Assembly: GCF_000739655.1 (NCBI RefSeq)
Contig: NZ_BATR01000147.1
Location: 1 to 38,642 of the forward strand
DNA from: Verrucomicrobium sp. BvORR106
GTDB taxonomy: Bacteria > Verrucomicrobiota > Verrucomicrobiia > Verrucomicrobiales > Verrucomicrobiaceae
Length of the DNA: 38,642 bases
Reading direction: 5' to 3'
The position numbers were made by a program, and so were the translations under genes. How positions within the stretch are numbered: the stretch's first letter is position 1; every line of letters begins with the position of its first letter. Positions 25,476 through 31,414 of the stretch are shown one piece after another. The notes beneath the pieces are model-generated. The model was given only the letters and a program-made list of their open reading frames with translations, was not told the origin of the DNA and searched no databases.

Positions 25476-25973
25476 ATGCTCCCGAACTCCGACCTCGAAG
25501 AACTCTACCAGCAGGTCCTGCTGGACCACTCCCGACGCCCGCGCAACTTCGGTGAGCTGACCGAGGCCGACGCCACCGAGGCTGGCGAGAAGGTGGTCAA
25601 GGTTCAAGGTGACAACCCCTCCTGCGGCGATGAGATCGTGGTCTCCGTGAAACTGGCGGACACCGGGCTGAAACTGGCCGACATCAAGTTCACCGGGCAG
25701 GGATGTGCCATCAGCCAGGCCTCCGCCTCGCTCATGACCATCAAGACCAAAGGCCGCAGCCGCGCTGAGGTGGAGGAACTCATCGCCGCCTTCCACGATC
25801 TGATCACCAAGCAGACCGAAAACCCGCCCGACATTCTGGGTGATCTTCAACTCCTCCAAGGCGTCTGGCGCTTCCCCCAGCGCGTGAAGTGCGCCACCCT
25901 CGCCTGGCGCGCCCTCGAGCAAGCCCTGCGCGAAGGCTCCGCAGGCGTGGTCACGACTGAGGTCGAAGGGTAA
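25476..25973 (+). CDS. sufU: SufU, sulfur-accepting partner of SufS
   Basis: A 165-aa zinc-binding protein of the IscU/NifU-N fold that accepts sulfur from SufS. The key residues are in place: NPSCGDEI (Cys50, Asp52), GQGCAISQAS (Cys77) and RVKCATLAWRAL (Cys139). The region between the second and third cysteines is longer than in IscU, as is typical for SufU. Its pairing with SufS supports a SufSU system; sufBCD were not seen in this window. No clear terminator follows; the next gap is repeat-rich. Confidence 0.95.
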   Translation: MLPNSDLEELYQQVLLDHSRRPRNFGELTEADATEAGEKVVKVQGDNPSCGDEIVVSVKLADTGLKLADIKFTGQGCAISQASASLMTIKTKGRSRAEVEELIAAFHDLITKQTENPPDILGDLQLLQGVWRFPQRVKCATLAWRALEQALREGSAGVVTTEVEG

Positions 25974-26070
25974 GCGGGAGCCTTGTAACACCGCGCATTA
26001 GTGCACTGGGGAGCGCAGGCCGCTGGCCTGCTGCAAGGTCAGCTAGCCCGAAGATCAGTCGCTCTCGAAA

Positions 26071-26184
26071 CCCGATGCCGGAGGCATCAAAGCCATTAGC
26101 CGGATGGTTGAAGGAGCGTAGCGACTGACACCTCCGGAAGGTCAAGGTGAGTATTGCATCCCGGAGTGGATGCCAGCGACGTCC
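26071..26184 (+). repeat. 114-bp repeat, copy A
   Basis: Begins CCCGATGCCGGAGGCAT and contains GCCATTAGCCGGATGG, a core GGAGCGTAGCGAC and ACCTCCGG, then GCATCCCGGAGTGGATGC. Copy B at 27291-27404 has the same length with about 7 mismatches. The CCGGA(T)GGT/ACCTCCGG arms form a stem around the core. Confidence 0.85.
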
Positions 26185-26285
26185 CTTTGCCTGCTAAGGT
26201 TGCAGTTCAACCTTGGGAAAGACGGTGTGGAGGCCGACGCCATCAACTCCCCCCACGACCGTCACCCGCGTCGTCCCGCACACCC

Positions 26286-26304
26286 AAGAGCCGGGACGGC
26301 TCTT
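26286..26304. repeat. AAGAGCCG-GGA-CGGCTCTT hairpin, copy 1
   Basis: A perfect 8-bp stem with a GGA loop, followed by CTACATTCC. Related copies lie at 28669-28687 and 31130-31148, each within a similar Pro/Ser-coding-like C-rich context beginning about 50-60 bp upstream (ATCAACTCC/TTCAACACC). Confidence 0.75.
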
Positions 26305-26402
26305 CTACATTCCCTCCAGCGCAGGCGGATGTTTTCTATAACGCCCTTCCCGCCACAAAGCGCTGACTGACGCCACCACTCCATCCTCCGCCCCACTCCC
26401 CC

Positions 26403-26440
26403 TTCACCAAACCCTCACGAACCCTTCACGTCTAATTCAC
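26403..26440 (+). promoter_or_regulatory. Four-box 11-bp direct-repeat operator upstream of paralogue 1
   Basis: TTCAC at 26403, CTCAC at 26414, TTCAC at 26425 and TTCAC at 26436: four boxes at exact 11-bp steps, 51 nt before the ATG. The same layout is found upstream of both other paralogues. Tandem 11-bp direct repeats are the binding format of PhoB/OmpR-class regulators (Pho boxes). Confidence 0.7.
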
Positions 26441-26491
26441 ACCTCAGGACTTCACACTGCATCGCCACTTCGACATGCTTCCTGCAACATC

Positions 26492-27208
26492 ATGAAGCAA
26501 CCGTCCGAAGCCGATTCCCACCAAACTCCCCACCCCGCCGTATGGCCAATCTTCCTCGGCGCGTTGACAATCTACTTCGCGTCATACTTGCTTGGAGACG
26601 TCATTCTCCTGACTAGCAGCTTTGAGAACTGGTCCGATTTTGCTGTCGTAAAACGGTATGCTGGCGAAACGCTGGCCAAGGGGGCGTTTGCCGGCTTCAT
26701 CTCATTATTCTGCCCCCTGGGGCTTACACTCTTGTTCATCCCCATCGCCTTCCAATCCCACCGCAGACTCATGGTCGCTCTGGTGGCCCCGATGTTGATC
26801 CTCTCAATTCTAATGGTCTACATGGCGTTCACCAGTCCCAGCACATCAAAGGATCGACTGGCTCAACAACTGAAGATACCACTACCAGCAGCTCACGACC
26901 GCTACTTGGCATATCACCCTCAGGGCTCCAACTTGCTGGTTCGCATCGGTTCCGGCATACGCGATTACTACAGTTTCCATCTTGATTCTGAATCCAGGAA
27001 AACATTCCTCGGCAACCTTCATCCCTCGGAAGAACGCAAGCTTCAACTGCAAAGCCCGTTAGGGCGTCATGCGGACATGCCGCCAGAGATTGCCTATGAT
27101 CTGCAATCTCCTGACTTGGTCGTGTACCCCGCCGGATGGGATACCGATATTGTCACGCATCCAGCGTCGTCACGCATACTGATCATTTACTATTCTCCTC
27201 CTCACTAA
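26492..27208 (+). CDS. Membrane protein of unknown function, paralogue 1 of 3
   Basis: A 238-aa protein with three membrane helices in the first 110 residues (about 18-42, 70-95, 100-122) and a soluble C-terminal domain of about 115 residues. The C-domain carries motifs shared by all three paralogues: YLAYHPQGSN, GIRDYYSFHLD, a Glu-rich SEERKLQL stretch, PDLVVYP and a final hydrophobic strand RILIIYY. I do not recognise the family. The start ATG is fixed by exact alignment of the upstream region with paralogue 3. No good ribosome site is visible. It is probably its own transcription unit under the four-box operator. Confidence 0.82.
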   Translation: MKQPSEADSHQTPHPAVWPIFLGALTIYFASYLLGDVILLTSSFENWSDFAVVKRYAGETLAKGAFAGFISLFCPLGLTLLFIPIAFQSHRRLMVALVAPMLILSILMVYMAFTSPSTSKDRLAQQLKIPLPAAHDRYLAYHPQGSNLLVRIGSGIRDYYSFHLDSESRKTFLGNLHPSEERKLQLQSPLGRHADMPPEIAYDLQSPDLVVYPAGWDTDIVTHPASSRILIIYYSPPH

Positions 27209-27290
27209 CTTGGCGATGACTCAGTCCGAGGAAGCATGAGGACCGCACGCCAAGTGTGATTGATGCGCCTGTGGGCACCGGGCCGGGCTA

Positions 27291-27404
27291 CCCGATGCCG
27301 GAGGCATTGCAGCCATTAGCCGGATGGTTGAAGGAGCGTAGCGACTGACACCTCCGGAAGATGAAGATGAGTATTGCATCCCGGAGTGGATGCCAGCGAT
27401 GTCC
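27291..27404 (+). repeat. 114-bp repeat, copy B
   Basis: Same length as copy A at 26071-26184 and about 94% identical. The mismatches cluster in two short stretches, while the stem-forming arms are unchanged. Confidence 0.85.
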
Positions 27405-27457
27405 ATCAGCACGCGGAGTTGCTGTCACCCTCCTGGGTGAACGCAGATTCTTGTTCT

Positions 27458-27508
27458 CCAGGGGTATCGCTACGCTCACCCCCTGGCTAATGGCTGGGAT
27501 GCCTCCGG
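27458..27508 (-). repeat. Inverted, stem-diverged relative of the 114-bp repeat
   Basis: CCAGGGG (27458-27464) pairs with CCCCTGG (27480-27486) around TATCGCTACGCTCAC, followed by CTAATGGCTGGGATGCC. Read on the minus strand this matches the GGCAT...AGCCATTAG...GAGCGTAGCGA order of copies A and B, but with a different, still complementary stem. Confidence 0.7.
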
Positions 27509-27554
27509 AATCCATTGCCCCACGACAGTCACCCGCGCACCGATCCATCCCCCA

Positions 27555-27592
27555 TTCACAAAATACTCACACAACACTCACCTCGAATTCAC
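27555..27592 (+). promoter_or_regulatory. Four-box 11-bp direct-repeat operator upstream of paralogue 2
   Basis: TTCAC at 27555, CTCAC at 27566, CTCAC at 27577 and TTCAC at 27588. The bases between the boxes differ strongly from the other two copies, yet the boxes and the 11-bp phase are intact, and the array again ends 51 nt before the start position. Confidence 0.7.
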
Positions 27593-27643
27593 ACCTCAAG
27601 GCTTCTCAGCCGCACGTCCATTCGCAATGCTCTTGAAAAGCCT

Positions 27644-28378
27644 ATAAAACAACATCTCGCCCCTCATCCCCCTCCCGAATCAAAACCCTCGCCCCGTCAC
27701 AGCATCTCGGGAGGCAAGGTGTTCTTCGGCTCAGCACTGTTGTACTTCCTCGCCTACTATCTTCCGGACATCATCCTCTTTTCCACCAGTTTTGAGGACT
27801 GGAAGGATCTCGGCTTTGCCTTGCAGAATGCCGGCACCTCTTTCATCAGATCGCTCCCCATGGCCTTGCTGTCCCTCGCATGCCCCTTGGTGATCGCGGT
27901 GCCTTTGATTGAGATCGCTCCTCCCACTCGACGGAGCCGACTCATTGCCGCATCCTGCCCCCTTCTATGCCTTGCAGGACTGATGCTCTACTCGCAAGCC
28001 CCTCCTCATACGTCCAAGGCTCGCTATCAGAAATTCACCCGAACCCCTGTACCACCGGATGCGAAGCACTATCGTTCCTTTCATCCCTTTGGAGCAAACA
28101 TTTTCAGCCACCCCTTCACGGGCACTCGGGACTACTACTCGTTCCAGCTCAATCCCAAAGCCCATCGAGACTTTCTCAACACACTTACGTTGTCAGAAGA
28201 CTTTTACAAAGACCGGCTAACCCAAAACGTTCGCATTCTGGGAGAAGTGCCATCTGATTTCAGACCCAACCTGCTCCAGCCGGACCTCCAAGTCTATCGA
28301 ATCAATCACTCGGGTTTCGTTGTAACGCGTCCTGGCACGCAGGATATCCTGGTTATCTGGTGGCAGATCCCACACTGA
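27644..28378 (+). CDS. Membrane protein of unknown function, paralogue 2 of 3 (ATA at the expected start)
   Basis: A 244-aa reading frame if counted from the codon that aligns with the ATG of the other two copies. That codon is ATA (27644-27646), followed by AAACAACA as in paralogue 3 (ATGAAACAACC). The frame continues open upstream, but only through the operator region. Translation could begin at the rare ATA, or at GTG 27719, which has GGGAGG just before it and keeps all three membrane helices (VFFGSALLYFLAYYLPDIILF onwards). The C-domain has the family motifs YRSFHPFGAN, GTRDYYSFQLN, PDLQVYR and DILVIWW, with no internal stop or frameshift, so the gene is either still used or only recently lost. 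Confidence 0.7.
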   Translation: MKQHLAPHPPPESKPSPRHSISGGKVFFGSALLYFLAYYLPDIILFSTSFEDWKDLGFALQNAGTSFIRSLPMALLSLACPLVIAVPLIEIAPPTRRSRLIAASCPLLCLAGLMLYSQAPPHTSKARYQKFTRTPVPPDAKHYRSFHPFGANIFSHPFTGTRDYYSFQLNPKAHRDFLNTLTLSEDFYKDRLTQNVRILGEVPSDFRPNLLQPDLQVYRINHSGFVVTRPGTQDILVIWWQIPH

Positions 28379-28417
28379 GCCGCCATCTGTTCTTCCCCTT
28401 GAATGTCGGCCACAACA

Positions 28418-28471
28418 CGCTGACTGACGCCCCCGGCAAGATGCCTGGAACAGCACGCAAGATGCGTGCGC
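28418..28471 (-). repeat. 54-bp double-hairpin repeat, copy 2 (inverted)
   Basis: Reverse complement of the 9462-9515 repeat with 5 mismatches. The GCACGCA/TGCGTGC stem is unchanged. The second stem is shorter here (GGCA-AGA-TGCC). Confidence 0.8.
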
Positions 28472-28508
28472 CCCCCACGTCCCTGACATAGCTCGCACAA
28501 TAGCAGCC

Positions 28509-28574
28509 TATCCCTGAAGGGGATATCTACCTCAGCCCAGGGTTGGACGAGCCCTAAGCGAGTCACACCCTGGG
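28509..28574 (+). repeat. Two-hairpin repeat, copy 3
   Basis: Hairpin 1 is TATCCC-TGAAG-GGGATA (28509-28525). Hairpin 2 (28536-28574) has outer stem CCCAGGGT/ACCCTGGG around GACGAGC-CCTAA-GCGAGTC. Compared with copy 2 the stems differ on both arms in a matching way. Confidence 0.8.
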
Positions 28575-28668
28575 TATCAGGGGCGGCAGAGCCTCAGGTG
28601 TGGAGGCAGACTTCATCCTCTCCCTCCCCACCGCCATCAACTCCCCCACGTCCGTCACCCGCGCCACC

Positions 28669-28687
28669 AAGTGCCGGGACGGCTCTT
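28669..28687. repeat. AAGTGCCG-GGA-CGGCTCTT hairpin, copy 2
   Basis: As 26286-26304 but with one T-T mismatch in the stem; the following CTACATTCC is the same. Confidence 0.7.
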
Positions 28688-28762
28688 CTACATTCCCTTC
28701 GGCGAATTCTCGTAGTTTCCTTCACCCCCTTCCCGCCTCAACCCGCTGACTGACGCCCCCAC

Positions 28763-28794
28763 CACCACTCCACCACTCCACCACTCCACCACTC
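28763..28794 (+). repeat. Tandem CACCACTC x4
   Basis: Four perfect copies of an 8-bp unit end four bases before the operator array of paralogue 3. Copy number could vary by slippage. Confidence 0.85.
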
Positions 28795-28797
28795 CCC

Positions 28798-28835
28798 TTC
28801 ACCAAACCCTCACAACTCCTTCACGTCGAATTCAC
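28798..28835 (+). promoter_or_regulatory. Four-box 11-bp direct-repeat operator upstream of paralogue 3
   Basis: TTCAC at 28798, CTCAC at 28809, TTCAC at 28820 and TTCAC at 28831, ending 51 nt before the ATG, in the same phase as the other two arrays. Confidence 0.7.
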
Positions 28836-28886
28836 ACCTCCGGTCTTCCCTCTGCATCGCCACTTCGGCATGCTGGCGGGAGCCCG

Positions 28887-29606
28887 ATGAAACAACCTCC
28901 GCCCGTCCTCCTCCCCAAACGCACCTGCCATCCGGCGGGCTGGCCGGTGTTCTTTGGTTGCGTGGGACTTTACCTCTCCGCCTTCTATCTGGCGGACCTC
29001 GTGCTTCTCGCCAGCTCCTCAGGTTCGTGGAACAACATCGGTTTCATCCTCCGACAGGCTCCGGGACCGCTGATTCACGGGATCGTCCCCGCCCTGGGGT
29101 CGCTCATCTGCCCGATTGGGCTGACTTTCCTCTTCCTCCCTCTGGCGCTGGACTGCCGCCGCCGATTCCTGATCGCCGTCGCTGGCCCGCTCCTGGCACT
29201 GACCGTGATCATGATCTGGTCTCAGGTTCGCGAGCCTCACACCTCCCAGCGACGGATCGAGCGTCTCAGCAAAGCGCCTCTGCCACAGGAGCATCGGAAC
29301 TACCTCGCTTATCACCCGCTGGGGAGCACCACGTTTGCCCGTGCCATGGTGGGCATCAGAGAGTACTGTTCCTTCGAGCTCGATCCCGAGTCCCTGCGGC
29401 AGTATGTCGGATCCCGTCAGCCCTCCATCGAGCGCAAAGTACGACTGCAAACGTCGCCCTATCGCGTAGGAGACCTTCCCGCCGAGCTTGGCTGCGATCC
29501 TCTGGCTCCCGATGCCGTGTTCTACGAGCTGAGTGCCGGAGCCGATCTGATCGCCCGCCCTGGTTCGGCACGGGTGTTGATCGTCTGTTTTGGGTATGCA
29601 CGCTAA
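28887..29606 (+). CDS. Membrane protein of unknown function, paralogue 3 of 3
   Basis: A 239-aa protein with the same layout as paralogues 1 and 2: helices at about 18-42 (WPVFFGCVGLYLSAFYLADL), 70-95 (LICPIGLTFLFLPLAL) and 100-122 (FLIAVAGPLLALTVIMIW), then a soluble domain with YLAYHPLGST, GIREYCSFELD, SIERKVRLQ, DAVFYEL and RVLIVCFG. The GC content looks higher than in copies 1 and 2 and the linker sequences differ, so the duplication is old. The ATG has GGGAG 5 nt upstream. Function unknown; nothing catalytic is recognised. Confidence 0.82.
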   Translation: MKQPPPVLLPKRTCHPAGWPVFFGCVGLYLSAFYLADLVLLASSSGSWNNIGFILRQAPGPLIHGIVPALGSLICPIGLTFLFLPLALDCRRRFLIAVAGPLLALTVIMIWSQVREPHTSQRRIERLSKAPLPQEHRNYLAYHPLGSTTFARAMVGIREYCSFELDPESLRQYVGSRQPSIERKVRLQTSPYRVGDLPAELGCDPLAPDAVFYELSAGADLIARPGSARVLIVCFGYAR

Positions 29607-29695
29607 GGTAGCGGGAATGCTCCCAACGGTGCCACTCACACCTCCTCACCACCCAATTGTAACTTCCCCGCCCCACCTGTCGTCTTCTCCCCTGC

Positions 29696-30658
29696 ATGAA
29701 TCTCCTCCACCGCGGCCTGCTGCTGGCCCTGCTCCTGCCCACCCTCCCCACCTTCGGAGCCCCTCCGATTACCAATGAGGTGATCTTGGAACGGATCGGC
29801 AATCACCCCATCGAGGCGCACTTCGACCTTCCCTACGCGGGCAACACCAATCCCCGGCAGATGGTGGACTTGTACGTCCCCAAGAATCGCACCGTCACCA
29901 CGCCCCTGCCGGTGGTCGTGTTCATCCACGGCGGAGCCTGGATCGGTGGCGATCGCAAAAGCGCCGCCGGAGCTCTCGGCGGCCTGTTGCTCAACGCCAA
30001 CTACGCGGGCATCTCCGTAGGCTACCGCATGAGCACCGAAGCCAAGTGGCCGGCGCAGATCTATGACTGCAAGGCCGCCATCCGGTGGATTCGCGGGAAT
30101 GCCGCCAAATACAACCTTGATCCAGACCGCATCGCAGTCTGGGGAGGATCCGCCGGCGGGCATCTTGTCTCCCTGCTGGGCACTTCCGGCGGCGTCAAGG
30201 AACTCGAGGGCGATCTCGGCCCTTTCACGAGCCAAAGCAGCAAAGTCACCTGCGTCGTCAACTTCTGCGGCCCCGAAGACCTCACCCTGCCCCTCATGAA
30301 CAAAGACGGCCAGATGGTCTCCGCACTGGACGATCCCGCCGTCGTGGGCCTCCTGGGCGAGGGCGACCGTACCGTCTCCGGCAAGGCAGCCTCTCCCGTC
30401 ACTTACGTCTCGGCCGACGATCCGCCAGTCCTGACCGCCCACGGCACCAAAGACCTGCGCGTCAGCTTCGAACACGCGACCTTGATCGACAAAGCCCTTA
30501 AACAGGCAGCCGTCACCTCCCTGTTGATTCCTCTTACCAACGGCGGACACAACTTCCACAGCGACGAACTCAACAAGCGCATCTTCCAGTACCTGGAGTG
30601 GCAGCTCCGCGGCGTGAAATCAGAGATCTCCACCGAGCCCATTCTGGTCGGGCCATAA
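29696..30658 (+). CDS. Secreted alpha/beta-hydrolase (BD-FAE/HSL-like esterase)
   Basis: A 320-aa hydrolase. The signal peptide is MNLLHRGLLLALLLPTLPTF, cleaved near GA-PP. The oxyanion-hole motif HGGAW (78-82) and nucleophile GGSAGG (Ser152) are clear; the acid in HGTKDLRV and the histidine in GGHNFH complete the triad. PLPVVVFIHGG and SVGYRMSTEAKWPAQIYDCKAAIRWI match carboxylesterases often found beside carbohydrate-degrading enzymes in Planctomycetes and Verrucomicrobia. A likely role is de-esterifying plant or algal polysaccharide, but no sugar-active gene adjoins it. The start is chosen on the signal peptide. Confidence 0.9.
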   Translation: MNLLHRGLLLALLLPTLPTFGAPPITNEVILERIGNHPIEAHFDLPYAGNTNPRQMVDLYVPKNRTVTTPLPVVVFIHGGAWIGGDRKSAAGALGGLLLNANYAGISVGYRMSTEAKWPAQIYDCKAAIRWIRGNAAKYNLDPDRIAVWGGSAGGHLVSLLGTSGGVKELEGDLGPFTSQSSKVTCVVNFCGPEDLTLPLMNKDGQMVSALDDPAVVGLLGEGDRTVSGKAASPVTYVSADDPPVLTAHGTKDLRVSFEHATLIDKALKQAAVTSLLIPLTNGGHNFHSDELNKRIFQYLEWQLRGVKSEISTEPILVGP

Positions 30659-30812
30659 GGCTCATAGATGCTCGGGAAGCTTATTCCTCATCAGGAAGCA
30701 AAGGTGTTGGCCGGGCCGACAGGGACATTTGATACTGCCACCCCCTCGGCCATAGAGCCCCCCTTGGGCACGCGGACGCATGCCACGATCCAAGCATCGC
30801 ATACCGGGAATT

Positions 30813-30989
30813 TAGTGCCTCCTCACGTCGACAACTACGACCGACCTTGGCGGTCATACGGCAGAAGGCATCCTCAAACACCTTCCGTATCCGCACCCAC
30901 CCCGATGGCTCACGCCTCTTCTCTCACCCACTGGTATTTGGTCACCAACCACCCAGCGCCCCTGTAGTTGTCGACGTGAGGAGGCACTA
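30813..30989. mobile_element. MITE-like element: 177 bp with 26-bp perfect terminal inverted repeats
   Basis: The 26 bases at 30813-30838 (beginning TAGTGCCTCC, ending CAACTAC) are the exact reverse complement of 30964-30989. Both ends terminate in TA, which could be the TA target duplication of IS630/Tc1-mariner-type elements. The interior has no ORF of note but can fold: GACCG/CGGTC and ATACGG/CCGTAT stems lie just inside the left end. No matching transposase is in the window. It could instead be a structured RNA or a chance pair of inverted small repeats. Confidence 0.6.
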
Positions 30990-31129
30990 GCTAAAGCGTC
31001 TGCAATCTACTGCTTCACGCCTGATCACCAAGCTTCGATAAACCCAAGGTCTGGAGGCCTACTTCACCCTCTCCCTCCCCATCGCCTTCAACACCTCCAC
31101 GTCCATCCCCGCCCCCTCACGCCGCAACC

Positions 31130-31148
31130 AAGAGCCGAGACGGCTCTT
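31130..31148. repeat. AAGAGCCG-AGA-CGGCTCTT hairpin, copy 3
   Basis: Perfect 8-bp stem; loop is AGA instead of GGA. It is followed by CTACCTTTCCTTCGGC, similar to copy 2. Confidence 0.7.
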
Positions 31149-31414
31149 CTACCTTTCCTTCGGCACGCGCTCCATCACTCCATCACTCCTCCCCCACTCC
31201 CATTTCCGCCTCCCCAGCCCTGACTTTTTGTGACGGCTCCCTACGCATTTATCCCGTCACCCCCTCAAATTAGCCCGTTTTATCCCCTCTCCGCTGGGCA
31301 TCCTTCCGCACCACGCCAGATCACGCCTGCTGATTCCGTATGTTTGTCCTGATGGACAGACAGATCCCGCAACGGCATATCCCCAGCCCAAGATGCACCC
31401 GCCCACACCCCTCC

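Larger units (their letters stand above)
25974..26402. other. Repeat-rich gap before the three-paralogue array
   Basis: No gene seen. It contains the palindrome GCAGGCC-GCT-GGCCTGC (26015-26031), a 114-bp repeat (26071-26184), a remnant of the GACGAGC element (about 26198-26216), the hairpin at 26286-26304 and a CGCTGACTGACGCC box at 26361. The last box also occurs at 28418 and 28744 and, inverted, near 9502. The stretch from about 26229 to the gene start is similar to the region upstream of the third paralogue. Confidence 0.65.
28379..28797. other. Repeat-rich gap between paralogues 2 and 3
   Basis: No gene seen. In order it holds the inverted 54-bp repeat (28418-28471), the two-hairpin element (28509-28574), the AAGNGCCG hairpin (28669-28687), CGCTGACTGACGCC (28744) and an 8-bp tandem repeat (28763-28794). 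Short ORFs here translate these repeats. Confidence 0.65.
30659..31414. other. Gene-free gap with MITE-like element and repeats
   Basis: About 750 bp without a convincing gene. It holds the 30813-30989 inverted-repeat element, a stretch after it (to about 31045) resembling 9934-9995, a C-rich segment like those upstream of paralogues 1 and 3 (31049-31110), and the AAGAGCCG hairpin (31130-31148). The promoter for the downstream operon should lie in the last 200 bp but was not identified. Confidence 0.6.

Noticed and set aside
24723-25991. 422-codon open frame on the minus strand
   Set aside because: Antisense shadow of sufS and sufU, both certain by their active-site motifs.
26015-26031. GCAGGCC-GCT-GGCCTGC as terminator of sufSU
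   Set aside because: Good stem but no T-run on either side; more likely another small intergenic palindrome.
30668-30967. 99-codon ORF within the MITE-like element
   Set aside because: It crosses the inverted-repeat end, has no ribosome site and no recognisable domain.
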